A model generated the notes under the pieces. That model saw only the letters and a list, made by a program, of their open reading frames with translations. It had not been told where the DNA came from and did no database searches. DNA of 64,000 nucleotides, taken from contig NZ_MTKN01000004.1 of the NCBI RefSeq assembly GCF_001975825.1, positions 62,001 through 126,000 on the forward strand. The letters run 5' to 3'. Source of the stretch: [Flexibacter] sp. ATCC 35208. GTDB taxonomy: Bacteria > Bacteroidota > Bacteroidia > Chitinophagales > Chitinophagaceae. Positions 51,351 through 60,121 of the stretch are shown here, piece by piece. The position numbers were made by a program, and so were the translations under genes. Position 1 is the stretch's first letter, and the number at the start of each line of letters is the position of its first letter.

Positions 51351-51390
51351 ATAAAAATGGCCTTTGCGGTAGCAAAGGCCATTTTTATTT
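51349..51390 (+). terminator. 19-bp hairpin terminator
   Basis: Arms 51349-51367 and 51372-51390 are perfectly complementary (core ATGGCCTTTGC / GCAAAGGCCAT) with A/T flanks and loop GGTA. A second hairpin, AAAAAGCTTT (51399-51408) with AAAGCTTTTT (51418-51427), ends the minus-strand desulfurase gene. Confidence 0.85.
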
Positions 51391-51435
51391 AGACCCCTAA
51401 AAAGCTTTCCGAAGGCAAAAGCTTTTTGGATTTAT

Positions 51436-52599
51436 TTAGATGATTTCTTTCAGTTTAGCTACTACCCGGTCTACTTCCTCCTTCGTATTGTGCTTACTAA
51501 AGGAGAACCTCACTGCAATCATATTTGGGTTGCTGCTAATGGCACGGATCACATGAGAACCTGCATCCGCACCGGATGTACACGCACTACCACCAGAAGC
51601 ACAAATACCATTTATATCCAGGTTGAACAGCAGCATCTCACTCTTCTCCGTTTTAGGGAAGCTTACATTTAACACTGTATACAGGCTACGGCCATACAGA
51701 TCTCCATTGAAGTCTACACCTGGAATCTCTGTTTTCAGCTTCTCAGCCATATACATACGCAATCCGTTGATATACTCTTTATGTTCTTCATGATGAGCAG
51801 TAGCCAATTCCAATGCCCTGGCAAAACCTACTATACCATACAGATTTTCTGTACCGGCGCGCATATTCCTTTCCTGTGAACCTCCCTGTATGAACGGGGT
51901 GATTTTCACATTCTCGTTTATATATAGGATACCCACGCCTTTAGGGCCATGGAACTTATGTCCTGCACCATTGATAAAGTGAACAGGGGTATTGCGCAGG
52001 TCAAAAGGGTAGTGACCCACTGTCTGTACTGTATCTGAGTGGAAGATGGCGTCAAACTCTTTGCAGAGGTTACCAACAGCATGCATATCCAGCAGGTTGC
52101 CGATCTCGTTGTTCGCATGCATGAGTGTGACCAGGCAGCGCTCTTTGGAGGTAGAGAGGAGTTCACGCAGGTGGTTCATGTCTACATGTCCATTTGGCAG
52201 CAGCTTTACATAGCTCAGTTTGATATTGTCACGTACATGCAGGTGCTCTACAGAGTGGAGGGTGGCATGGTGTTCGATCTCAGAACTGATGATATGTAGG
52301 CAGCCGAGGTTATGGATGGCAGCGCTGATAGCGGTATTGCTGGATTCCGTACCGCCTGAAGTAAAGAAGATCTCTCCCGGATGGGCATTCAGTATTTTGG
52401 CTACTGACTTGCGCGCATTCTCAATGGCGAGGCGTGACTCCCGGCCATAGGAATAGATGGAAGAAGGATTTCCAAACTTTTCCGTCATGAAAGGCAGCAT
52501 CACATCCAGCACATCCTGGTCAAGCGGCGTGGTCGCTGCGTTGTCAAAATAAATTCTGTTCAAGGTGGTTAGGTGGTTTTTGATCTGATAAAACGCCAT
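51436..52599 (-). CDS. Cysteine desulfurase (NifS/IscS family)
   Basis: 387 residues from the ATG at 52599; a TTG at 52563 (LNRIYFDNAATTP) is also plausible. A longer frame from 52737 crosses the terminator of the upstream gene and is rejected. It removes sulfur from cysteine for Fe-S clusters and thionucleosides. Motifs: RIYFDNAATTPLDQDVL, GEIFFTSGGTESSNTAI, HANNEIGNLLDM, FHSDTVQTVGHYP, INGAGHKFHGPKGVG (PLP Lys), QGGSQERNMRAGTENL, and the catalytic Cys in ICASGGSACTSG. It is a stand-alone gene without iscU or suf neighbours, which leaves its role in Fe-S or tRNA sulfuration open. Confidence 0.92.
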   Translation of the reverse strand: MAFYQIKNHLTTLNRIYFDNAATTPLDQDVLDVMLPFMTEKFGNPSSIYSYGRESRLAIENARKSVAKILNAHPGEIFFTSGGTESSNTAISAAIHNLGCLHIISSEIEHHATLHSVEHLHVRDNIKLSYVKLLPNGHVDMNHLRELLSTSKERCLVTLMHANNEIGNLLDMHAVGNLCKEFDAIFHSDTVQTVGHYPFDLRNTPVHFINGAGHKFHGPKGVGILYINENVKITPFIQGGSQERNMRAGTENLYGIVGFARALELATAHHEEHKEYINGLRMYMAEKLKTEIPGVDFNGDLYGRSLYTVLNVSFPKTEKSEMLLFNLDINGICASGGSACTSGADAGSHVIRAISSNPNMIAVRFSFSKHNTKEEVDRVVAKLKEII

Positions 52600-52664
52600 T
52601 GGCGGGTACAAATGTCCAACTTTTTTTAATAAAACAGCACCGATTTCTTTGGCGCATACCCACC

Positions 52665-52705
52665 AAAAAAAACGCTTTTGCCGCGTAGGCAAAAGCGTTT
52701 TTTTT
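52665..52705 (-). terminator. 18-bp hairpin terminator of the mutase gene
   Basis: Arms 52665-52682 and 52688-52705 are complementary (core ACGCTTTTGCC / GGCAAAAGCGT) with A/T runs on both sides and loop GCGTA. It separates the mutase from the desulfurase gene. Confidence 0.9.
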
Positions 52706-52733
52706 CGGCTGGCGATTGCCTGCGTCGCTATTT

Positions 52734-54116
52734 TCAATGCATGAATTCTCTGATATCCTGCATTATTCTTTTAGCGATGTTATCTGCAGTCGTTTCATTC
52801 TGACTTTCAGAGTAAATCCTGATGATTGGCTCAGTATTGGAAGTTCTCAGGTGAACCCAATCCTTGTCGAACTCAATCTTCAGACCATCTTCGGTATTCA
52901 CCGGCTGGTTCTTATACTTACCCTTGATCTTTTCAAAAATCGTCTTCACATCCACACCCTTATCCAGCTCGATCTTATTCTTTGAAATGAAGTAATCAGG
53001 ATAGCTGTTTCTGATGGCCTTCAGGTTCTTCTTTGTATGTGCCACATGGCTCAGGAACAAACCAATACCGATCAGCGCATCCCGACCATAGTGCAGGTCC
53101 GGAACGATGATACCACCGTTACCTTCACCACCGATCACAGCATTTACTTCCTTCATCTTCCTTACCACGTTCACCTCGCCTACAGCTGAAGGGTGATACT
53201 CCCCACCAGCTTTCAGGGTCACATCTTTCAGTGCCTGAGTAGAAGACAGGTTGGAAACGGTATTACCTTTCCGGTGCTTCAGGATATAGTCAGCAACTGC
53301 AACCAGGGTATACTCTTCACCGAACATGCTGCCATCTTCGCAAACAAAGCAAAGACGATCCACATCCGGATCTACGGCGATACCCAGATCTGCCTGTGAC
53401 TTGTTTACTTCGTTGCTCAGCGCAGTCAGGTTCTCCGGCAGAGGCTCGGGATTGTGACTGAACCGGCCATTCACTTCACCAAACAGTACTGTTACATCCT
53501 CCACACCCAGTGCTTTCAGCAAAGCCGGAATGAAGGTAGCACCAGTAGAGTTTACCGCATCCACCACTACTTTAAAGTTGCGCGCTTTGATAGCCGCAAC
53601 GTCTACCAGCGGGTAATTCAGGACCATATCTATATGCTTCTGCATATAGGTATCGTTCCTTTCATAAGTCCCCAGCTTGTTGACATCAGCAAAGGTAAAG
53701 TCTTCGCGGGCTGCAAGGTCCAGTACGACTGCACCATCCTCGCCGGAAATGAATTCGCCATCGCCGTTCAATAGCTTCAGAGCGTTCCATTCCTTTGGAT
53801 TATGGCTGGCAGTCAGGATGATACCTCCGGCAGCATTTTCCATTTTTACCGCAATTTCTACCGTAGGGGTAGTGGAAAGGTCGAGGTCTACCACGTCCAG
53901 TCCCAAACCATTCAGGGTGGCAACAACCAGTTGCTTGACCATTTCACCGGAAATACGTCCGTCACGGCCAATAACTACTTTTTTGTTGTCAGATTGTTGT
54001 GTGAGCCAGGTCCCGAATGCTGCTGTAAATTTTACCACATCAAGAGGAGAAAGCCCTTCGCCGGGTTTTCCTCCGATGGTTCCGCGAATACCAGAAATAG
54101 ATTTGATCAGTGCCAC
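52734..54116 (-). CDS. glmM: Phosphoglucosamine mutase-type phosphohexomutase
   Basis: 460 residues from the GTG at 54116 (ALIKSISGIRGTIGG), matching the usual Bacteroidota length. An in-frame TTG at 54158 would lie upstream of the -7 box and is rejected. Motifs: SGIRGTIGGKPGEGLSP, VVIGRDGRISGEM, GIILTASHNPKEWNALK with the phosphoserine (ASHNP), metal loop VDPDVDRLCFVCEDG, GEGNGGIIVPDLHYGRDA (sugar loop), and RTSNTEPIIRIYSES (phosphate loop). It probably makes glucosamine-1-phosphate for cell wall and lipopolysaccharide precursors; a phosphomannomutase role cannot be excluded from sequence alone. Confidence 0.9.
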   Translation of the reverse strand: MALIKSISGIRGTIGGKPGEGLSPLDVVKFTAAFGTWLTQQSDNKKVVIGRDGRISGEMVKQLVVATLNGLGLDVVDLDLSTTPTVEIAVKMENAAGGIILTASHNPKEWNALKLLNGDGEFISGEDGAVVLDLAAREDFTFADVNKLGTYERNDTYMQKHIDMVLNYPLVDVAAIKARNFKVVVDAVNSTGATFIPALLKALGVEDVTVLFGEVNGRFSHNPEPLPENLTALSNEVNKSQADLGIAVDPDVDRLCFVCEDGSMFGEEYTLVAVADYILKHRKGNTVSNLSSTQALKDVTLKAGGEYHPSAVGEVNVVRKMKEVNAVIGGEGNGGIIVPDLHYGRDALIGIGLFLSHVAHTKKNLKAIRNSYPDYFISKNKIELDKGVDVKTIFEKIKGKYKNQPVNTEDGLKIEFDKDWVHLRTSNTEPIIRIYSESQNETTADNIAKRIMQDIREFMH

Positions 54117-54141
54117 GAATTTCAATTTAATTAGAGAAGGC

Positions 54142-54149
54142 CAAAGATA
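54142..54149 (-). promoter_or_regulatory. -7 element of the mutase gene
   Basis: On the minus strand TATCTTTG reads from 54149 to 54142, 25 bp before the GTG start at 54116. It supports this start over the TTG at 54158. The gap up to 54480 is otherwise AT-rich with no gene seen. Confidence 0.65.
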
Positions 54150-54408
54150 AAGTTCCAATTCTCAAATGACAAATTCCATATTTCCAACCCTTTGCGTATA
54201 TACAAGCAATTTTTGTAAAGTGTACAAAAATTATATCCATTAGATGGCTGAATTCTCTCTTTCCGTTACTATATATTATATATAAGGTAAAATTTCATCA
54301 ATTTGTGGCCATTTAGCATACTCAGCAAGTTTTAAAAACTATATTATTGGTTACTACCTTTTAATGGGATTTTAAACTTATCCTTCGATCTCGACATTCG
54401 GAATTTGG

Positions 54409-54416
54409 TATATTTG
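54409..54416 (+). promoter_or_regulatory. -7 element before the LTA-synthase-like gene
   Basis: TATATTTG fits TAnnTTTG and lies 63 bp upstream of the ATG at 54480, in the 363-bp gap to the divergent mutase gene. No other feature in that gap was recognised. Confidence 0.55.
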
Positions 54417-54479
54417 CCCCCTGTTTAAATTATTGTTAATAATTTATGCATTCTCAAGTACTAAAATGCACCACATTAC

Positions 54480-56510
54480 ATGAAATCATTTTGGAAGAAT
54501 ATACCTAAGTATATTCGATTTGTGATTGTTCAGGCCATATTCCTCTACCTTTTAACATTGCTGTTTCGGTTGATATTTTATTTTTTCTTCTTTAAATCAA
54601 CCGTTCACGATAATGGAGCCATTGCTAAAGCCTGGAATTTTGGTTTGCGCTTCGACATTCGCCTGGCACTCTATGTCATGGTACCGTTGTTGATCATTGC
54701 CCTGATCTCCCGGAATTCCTTTTTTACAAAGACCTGGATAAGGAGATTCACGTTTATCTACCTTTTTATTATCTATTTGGTCCTGGTATGGATGTACATC
54801 TTTGACCTGGGGCATTATGCCTACCTCGGTCTGAGAATAGAACCATCGGTGATGCGCTTCCTGTCTGACGGGGAAAGGGGGGATAATGCGACCATGCTGT
54901 GGGAAACTTATCCTATTGTAAGGGTGGTGATCGCCGTTTGCCTCTTTATGTGGCTCATGGGCCGTCAGTACAAAGGGCTGTACCGCCGTCTGAGCAAAGA
55001 ATCGCCGGTTTACCTGAAGGCAGGCCGTTATACCAGCTGGACAGTGGGTATCATCCTGTTATTTGCCGCCGGCATTTATGGCAATGTGGCTTACTTCCCA
55101 TTGCGCTGGAGCCAGGCTATGTTTAGCAGAGACAATGGTATTACCAGCTTAGGATTGAACCCGGTTTTATATTACATATCGAACCTGAGTGTACAGGTCG
55201 ACACCTTTGACGAGAAAAAGACGAAGGAATTATACCCGACTATTGTGGATTACCTGGGTATAGACCACCCGGATGTGAATAACCTGAACTTTGAGCGGGA
55301 AATTCCCGGATCGGACGAGAAGAAGAAAATGAACGTGGTACTGGTCATGCTGGAATCAACAGGGGCCTGTATCACCAGCATGTATGGCAACCCCATGCAG
55401 GCTACACCGAATATGAAGGCCCTGGCAGACAGTGGAATTCTCTTCAATCATTTCTATGTACCAGCTATCAGCACCGCCCGTACGGTGTATGGAGTGACAA
55501 CGGGTGTGCCGGATGTGACAATCACCCAAACAGCCAGCCGGCATCCCCGGATGGTAGACCAGCGGGTGATCATGGACCAGTTCAAGGGGTATGAAAAATA
55601 CTATCTGTTAGGAGGAAATACCAACTGGGCAAATATACGTGCCGTGTTTACCAACAATGTGGCAGGCGTAAAAGTGTATGAAGAAGGGATGTACAATGCA
55701 CCCAAGGCTGATGTGTGGGGAATTGCTGACTATGACCTGGTCAATGAGGCCGATAAATTGTTCAAGGATGCCAATAACAGAAAGCAGCCGTTCATTGCTT
55801 TTCTGCAACTGGCCGATAATCATCCTCCATACACCACTACTACAGGTGGTGGCGGATTTAAAAAGGTAACAGAGAAGGATATCGACATGGCGAAGTTTAA
55901 AGAAGCCGGTTTTGTATCCATCGATCAGTTCAATGCGCTCCGTTATGAAGATTACAACGTAGGCCACCTGATAGATCAGGCGCGCAAAAACGGCTACCTG
56001 GACAATACCATTTTTATCATGTTCGGCGACCATAACTGTAGCCTCAACCCTTACCACTTCATGCCGGTACCGGAATATGAACTGGGTAGCGGTGGGGTAC
56101 ATGCCACCTGCTTTATATATGCGCCGGGTACGATACAACCTGCGAAGATTAATTACCCGGTGAGCCTGGTGGATGTATATCCAACTATGGCGAAGCTGGT
56201 AGGTATGCCAGTGAAGAACTACACCATGGGTAGGGATATGCTGGATTCTACCATTAAAACCAGGTATATACTCAGTGTATATGCCAAGAACCTGATGACG
56301 CATATGGCAGTGATCGGGGATCAATACCAGTACGAGATAAATATGAAGACCGGGGAACCGGCGCTATATGACCTGAAATCCAAAGATCCCATGAAGAATG
56401 TGGTGAAGGAGCTGCCGGATACGGCAAAAGGGCTGGACAGGCTGGCGAAGGCGATGTATGAGAGTACGAGGTATCTGATGTTTAATAATAAGAAACCAAA
56501 CGCTAAATAG
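54480..56510 (+). CDS. LTA-synthase-like membrane protein with sulfatase/alkaline phosphatase fold
   Basis: 676 residues. Five membrane segments lie in the first ~200 residues (about 12-36, 62-77, 88-108, 145-160, 186-203). The globular part (~285-600) has metal Glu292 in NVVLVMLESTGACI, a Thr nucleophile candidate Thr335 (AISTARTVYGVTTG), and FIMFGDHNCSLNP near the metal His/Asp. It lacks the CxPxR site of type I sulfatases, so it does not need formylglycine. Proteins of this kind transfer phosphoglycerol, phosphoethanolamine or related groups to lipids or glycans outside the membrane. Gram-negative members probably modify surface glycans; the acceptor is unknown. A double hairpin follows. 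Confidence 0.9.
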   Translation: MKSFWKNIPKYIRFVIVQAIFLYLLTLLFRLIFYFFFFKSTVHDNGAIAKAWNFGLRFDIRLALYVMVPLLIIALISRNSFFTKTWIRRFTFIYLFIIYLVLVWMYIFDLGHYAYLGLRIEPSVMRFLSDGERGDNATMLWETYPIVRVVIAVCLFMWLMGRQYKGLYRRLSKESPVYLKAGRYTSWTVGIILLFAAGIYGNVAYFPLRWSQAMFSRDNGITSLGLNPVLYYISNLSVQVDTFDEKKTKELYPTIVDYLGIDHPDVNNLNFEREIPGSDEKKKMNVVLVMLESTGACITSMYGNPMQATPNMKALADSGILFNHFYVPAISTARTVYGVTTGVPDVTITQTASRHPRMVDQRVIMDQFKGYEKYYLLGGNTNWANIRAVFTNNVAGVKVYEEGMYNAPKADVWGIADYDLVNEADKLFKDANNRKQPFIAFLQLADNHPPYTTTTGGGGFKKVTEKDIDMAKFKEAGFVSIDQFNALRYEDYNVGHLIDQARKNGYLDNTIFIMFGDHNCSLNPYHFMPVPEYELGSGGVHATCFIYAPGTIQPAKINYPVSLVDVYPTMAKLVGMPVKNYTMGRDMLDSTIKTRYILSVYAKNLMTHMAVIGDQYQYEINMKTGEPALYDLKSKDPMKNVVKELPDTAKGLDRLAKAMYESTRYLMFNNKKPNAK

Positions 56511-56513
56511 CAC

Positions 56514-56592
56514 CAGAGGTGGATGACATTGTCATCCACCTCTGTATTTAATATCCGGTTGACGTTTGTGAAAGCAAACTCCAACCGGATAT
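56514..56592 (+). terminator. Two consecutive hairpins
   Basis: CAGAGGTGGATGAC (56514-56527) pairs with GTCATCCACCTCTG (56531-56544), loop ATT. A second hairpin, ATATCCGGTTG (56551-56561) with CAACCGGATAT (56582-56592), contains an inner GTTTG/CAAAC pairing. Together they separate the LTA-synthase-like gene from the methyltransferase gene, but neither ends in a long T run. Confidence 0.75.
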
Positions 56593-56614
56593 TTAGTATC
56601 TTGCACTCCCAATT

Positions 56615-57388
56615 ATGATACTAGAAGCATATAACGATACGGACGTGGAAGTACAAAAACAGTGGTTCAAAGATTGGTTCAATTCTCCCTATTATCACCT
56701 GCTGTACAACAACAGGGATAATAAAGAAGCTGCCTCATTTATCGACAAGTTGCTGGAATACCTGCAACCAACCGCCAGCGCAACCATGCTGGATGTAGCC
56801 TGCGGCCGTGGCCGTCACTCCCGCTATCTTGCGGACAAGGGCTTCTTCGTTACAGGCATCGACCTGTCCATCAACAGTATCAATATTGCCAAAAAACTGG
56901 AAAATGATCACCTGACCTTTTTCCAGCACGATATGCGTCTCCCATTCTGGGTCAACTACTTCGACCAGGTTTTCAACTTCTTTACCAGTTTTGGCTACTT
57001 CGAGTCCCAGAGGGAAAACGACAATGCGCTCCGCACCATTAAAAACGCCCTCAAACCGGGAGGAAAACTCGTTCTGGACTACCTGAACAGCACTTATGTA
57101 GCTAAGCACCTGGTAGGCAGCGAGATAAAGGAAGTGGACGATGTAGTCTTCGACATACAGCGTGAGCTGGTAGACGGTCACTTCCACAAGCAGATCAATA
57201 TCCTGGATCGTGCCCGCCTGCAGCGTGCTTCCTTCACCGAAAGCGTATGCGCCTATACTTTAGCCGACTTTGAAGAGATGTTCGCCCGTCAGGGTTTACA
57301 GATAACTGAGGTGTTTGGTGACTATCATTTCAATGCTTATAATGAGCAATTGTCACCCAGACTGATCATTATTGCTACAAAACCTTAG
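56615..57388 (+). CDS. Class I SAM-dependent methyltransferase
   Basis: 257 residues. Rossmann-fold methyltransferase: motif I MLDVACGRGRHSRYLADKGFFVTGIDLS (split) binds SAM, motif II LTFFQHDMRLPF, motif IV VFNFFTSFGYFES, and KPGGKLVLDYLNS. The C-terminus is a beta-rich methyltransferase substructure (LTDRARL-like, NILDRARLQRASFTESVCAYTLADFEEMFARQGL). The substrate is unknown; both small molecules and quinones are handled by similar enzymes. It ends 2 bp before the PAP2 gene, so the two with the ZIP gene form a tight cluster. Confidence 0.88.
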   Translation: MILEAYNDTDVEVQKQWFKDWFNSPYYHLLYNNRDNKEAASFIDKLLEYLQPTASATMLDVACGRGRHSRYLADKGFFVTGIDLSINSINIAKKLENDHLTFFQHDMRLPFWVNYFDQVFNFFTSFGYFESQRENDNALRTIKNALKPGGKLVLDYLNSTYVAKHLVGSEIKEVDDVVFDIQRELVDGHFHKQINILDRARLQRASFTESVCAYTLADFEEMFARQGLQITEVFGDYHFNAYNEQLSPRLIIIATKP

Positions 57389-57390
57389 AC

Positions 57391-57969
57391 ATGAAACAAG
57401 CATTGCTTCACCTGGACCATCAGTTGTTCAACCTGATCAATGGCCAATGGCATACGCCGTGGATGGATGCCTTCATTCCCATGCTAAGGGAACCCTTTAT
57501 GTGGGCGCCATTATACCTTTTCCTCGGTCTGTTTGTCACTATCAACTTTGGTTGGAGAGGTTTCTGGTGGATTGCCTTTTTCCTGCTCACTTTTGGTCTT
57601 TCGGACCAGGGCAGTCTGCACATTAAGGACTTTTTCGACAGGGTAAGGCCCTGCCGTAATCCGGACCTGGCGGGTACCGTGCGCATTCTGGTGAGTTATT
57701 GCCCACAGAGTGGTAGCTTTACTTCCAACCATGCAGCTAATCACTTTGCCCTGGGTACCTTTTGTTTTTTAACTTTTCGCCATATCAACAAATGGTTGGC
57801 TTCCCTGTTTTTCCTGTGGGCACTTGCTATTTGCTATGCTCAGGTATACGTAGGGGTGCATTATCCGTTTGATGTAGCTGGCGGTGCCATATTAGGGATA
57901 TTTTTAGGAGTAATGAGCGGCAGCTTTTTCCAGCGCCGTATCCGACTGGAACCTGAACTAACGACATGA
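57391..57969 (+). CDS. PAP2-family membrane phosphatase
   Basis: 192 residues with about five membrane segments. The three conserved PAP2 signatures: C1 KDFFDRVRP (residues 79-87), C2 SGSFTSNHA (His114) and C3 AQVYVGVHYPFD (His157, Asp161). In C3 the usual Arg before the Val-Tyr is replaced by Gln151, so activity might be changed, though the nucleophile His and its Asp are intact. It is likely a lipid phosphatase in the cytoplasmic membrane, acting on undecaprenyl diphosphate, phosphatidylglycerophosphate or lipid A. It starts 2 bp after the methyltransferase and its stop overlaps the next gene by 4 bp. Confidence 0.9.
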   Translation: MKQALLHLDHQLFNLINGQWHTPWMDAFIPMLREPFMWAPLYLFLGLFVTINFGWRGFWWIAFFLLTFGLSDQGSLHIKDFFDRVRPCRNPDLAGTVRILVSYCPQSGSFTSNHAANHFALGTFCFLTFRHINKWLASLFFLWALAICYAQVYVGVHYPFDVAGGAILGIFLGVMSGSFFQRRIRLEPELTT

Positions 57970-58697
57970 ACTGGCTTTTATTAATCATCATATTTGCTGC
58001 TACAATAGGTGGTGGTATTATTCCAATGGTGGTCAGGAAGGCAAATCCCAACCTGCCCATTTACCTGCTGGCAATGTCCGGCGCCTGCCTCTTCGGCATC
58101 ACTATCCTGCACCTGGTGCCGGAAGTGTATCACGAACTGGGGCACAAGGCTGGTATTTATATAGTAGCCGGTTTTTTTCTTCAGGTAGCTTTACAACAAT
58201 TATCACATGGTACAGAGCATGGGCATACCCACCTGCCACAGGGGGATCATGATCATGTGTCTATTACCCCTTTATTGCTGGGACTTTCCGTACATGCATT
58301 TATGGAAGGAATTCCACTGGGGTTTCAGTTCGCAGACCCTGCAGCACTGTCTTCGCTGGTGATAGGGGTAGCTGCCCACAAGTTGCCGGAGGCGATGACT
58401 TTGATCACTGTTATGATGCATAGTCATCAGCATGGAGCGAAACTATGGCGTATTCTTCTTATCTTTTCGGCCGTCACTCCGGCCGCCGCAATACTGGCAG
58501 CCGTTCTGGGCAGTCACTCCGTGTATATTACAAACATTATCGTTTACCTGGTAGCGTTGGTGATCGGAGCGTTTTTGCATATATCCACAACCATTTTCTA
58601 TGAAAGTGGTACACGTCATCATGAATTGAGCAAGCGGAAGGTGTTGGCCATAATGGCAGGACTCCTTTTAGCATTTCTTACTTTAATATTTGAATAA
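57966..58697 (+). CDS. ZIP-family metal transporter
   Basis: 243 residues with about eight membrane segments. The conserved metal-site helices read HAFMEGIPLGFQF (TM4) and HKLPEAMTLITVMMHSHQH (TM5). A histidine-rich loop (HGTEHGHTHLPQGDHDH) lies between TM3 and TM4. ZIP transporters move Zn, Fe or Mn towards the cytoplasm. Its ATG overlaps the PAP2 stop by 4 bp (ATGA). The loop is a likely metal sensor or chelator; the metal cannot be told from the sequence. Confidence 0.93.
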   Translation: MNWLLLIIIFAATIGGGIIPMVVRKANPNLPIYLLAMSGACLFGITILHLVPEVYHELGHKAGIYIVAGFFLQVALQQLSHGTEHGHTHLPQGDHDHVSITPLLLGLSVHAFMEGIPLGFQFADPAALSSLVIGVAAHKLPEAMTLITVMMHSHQHGAKLWRILLIFSAVTPAAAILAAVLGSHSVYITNIIVYLVALVIGAFLHISTTIFYESGTRHHELSKRKVLAIMAGLLLAFLTLIFE

Positions 58698-58720
58698 TTC
58701 TTTATTTTTAGGCTTTTAAT

Positions 58721-60010
58721 ATGGAAGTCGTCGTCATTATCTTCATCCTTATTTTACTGAATGGTCTCTTCTCCATGGCAGAAATAGCTATGGAATATTC
58801 GAGGAAGGCCAGGCTGGAATACCTTGCCAATAAAGGGGATGAAAAAGCAAAAGCAGCATTAAAGCTTGCAAACAATCAGGACAGATTTTTGTCCACAGTA
58901 CAGGTCGGCATTACCCTAACAAGTATTGCCATTGGACTTCTATCTGGTATTTTCCTAAGAGCGACACTCGTCGACATTATCTCAAGATCACCACTGCTTA
59001 GCCCATACAGCAATGGCATTGCCATCACGATTATCGTGGTTGTAGTGTCCTATGTGACCCTGGTGCTGGGAGAACTACTGCCCAAAAGGGTGGGAATGGC
59101 GCGTCCGGAAGGTATTGCGAAGAGCGTAGCCAGGCCTATGATCCTGTTATCCAGAATCACGTATCCTTTTATCTGGTTTCTGGGAATCTCCACCAATCTG
59201 CTGGTAAAGATCTTCAATGTGAAGCCATCAGACAATAACCTCACGGAAGATGAAATCAAGGCCCTGATCACAGAATCAGACGCGATTGAAGAAACCGAGC
59301 AGGAGATCATCGAGCGTGTTTTTCACCTCGGAGACCGGAATATTACCTCTCTCATGACCCACCGTACAGATATTGAATGGCTGGACATCCATGATAATAA
59401 AGAGGTTGTGAGGAAGAAAATATTTGACAGTCCTCACTCAGTATACCCTGTATGTGAAGGACAGGTAGACCACATCGTAGGTATCATTAAGATTAAGGAT
59501 CTCTACATGGCTGCCGCTTCCAATAATTATTCCCTGAGTACCATTCTGAGAAAGCCCCTGTTTGTTCCGGAGAACAACTCAGCTTATCAGGTATTGGAAA
59601 AATTTAAGGAAACCCAAAGCCGTGCAGCCTTTATTGTAGATGAATACGGTACCTTCCTGGGTATGATCACCCTGAACGATATCCTTGAAGCGATCGTGGG
59701 CGACATGCCTGAAACAGGTCAGAACGATGATTGGGAGATTGTGGAACGTGAGGATGGCAGTTTCCTGGTAGACGCCCAGATCCCGTTTTATGACTTCCTC
59801 AGCAAGTTTGACAAAGAGGGCTGGATGACGGAGTTTGAGCAGGAATTTGACACGATGGCCGGCTTTATCCTGCATCACCAGGAACACATTCCTAAAGTAG
59901 GGGAGAAGTTCGAGTGGAGAGGATTTACCTTTGAGATAGTTGACATGGATGCCCACAGAATTGATAAAGTACTTGTAGCTGCCCCGTCGCCAGAAGTGGA
60001 GGAAGGATAA
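58721..60010 (+). CDS. CNNM/CorC-type membrane protein (hemolysin-like family)
   Basis: 429 residues. An N-terminal DUF21 (CNNM) membrane domain (about residues 1-175: LLNGLFSMAEIAMEYSRKARLEYL; FLSTVQVGITLTSIAIGLLSG; LGELLPKRVGMARPE) is followed by two CBS domains (MTHRTDIEWLDI, VYPVCEGQVDHIVGII; FKETQSRAAFIVDEYGTFLGMITLNDI) and a C-terminal CorC_HlyC domain (EGWMTEFEQEFDTMAGFILH; GEKFEWRGFTFEIVDMDAHRIDKV). Such proteins export Mg or Co, or regulate divalent ions. The neighbour is a ZIP transporter, so both probably contribute to metal balance. 23 bp after the ZIP gene. Confidence 0.94.
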   Translation: MEVVVIIFILILLNGLFSMAEIAMEYSRKARLEYLANKGDEKAKAALKLANNQDRFLSTVQVGITLTSIAIGLLSGIFLRATLVDIISRSPLLSPYSNGIAITIIVVVVSYVTLVLGELLPKRVGMARPEGIAKSVARPMILLSRITYPFIWFLGISTNLLVKIFNVKPSDNNLTEDEIKALITESDAIEETEQEIIERVFHLGDRNITSLMTHRTDIEWLDIHDNKEVVRKKIFDSPHSVYPVCEGQVDHIVGIIKIKDLYMAAASNNYSLSTILRKPLFVPENNSAYQVLEKFKETQSRAAFIVDEYGTFLGMITLNDILEAIVGDMPETGQNDDWEIVEREDGSFLVDAQIPFYDFLSKFDKEGWMTEFEQEFDTMAGFILHHQEHIPKVGEKFEWRGFTFEIVDMDAHRIDKVLVAAPSPEVEEG

Positions 60011-60069
60011 CCTTGAATGCAAAAAATGAGTTAACTCCCAGGGGGGAGGGGATAATTGAGTGAATTTAT

Positions 60070-60077
60070 TAATTTTG
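60070..60077 (+). promoter_or_regulatory. -7 element before the ammonia-lyase
   Basis: TAATTTTG fits TAnnTTTG and lies 44 bp before the ATG at 60122. The TTG at 60056-60058 is too close to be a -33 box. It is a candidate promoter of the pigment gene set. Confidence 0.5.
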
Positions 60078-60121
60078 CGCTCTCTTTTACATAAGTAAAT
60101 AATTTAATTTAATACAATACA

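Noticed and set aside
52600..52737. N-terminal extension of the cysteine desulfurase
   Set aside because: The extra frame runs through the terminator hairpin at 52665-52705 and adds a non-conserved Lys/Arg-rich stretch.
54117..54158. Upstream TTG start of the mutase gene
   Set aside because: It lies upstream of the -7 box at 54142-54149, so it would not be in the transcript; GTG at 54116 gives the usual protein start.
54480..56510. LTA-synthase-like protein as the target of the FGE-like enzyme
   Set aside because: It has no CxPxR or SxPxR motif; the nucleophile position appears to be Thr, which is not converted to formylglycine.
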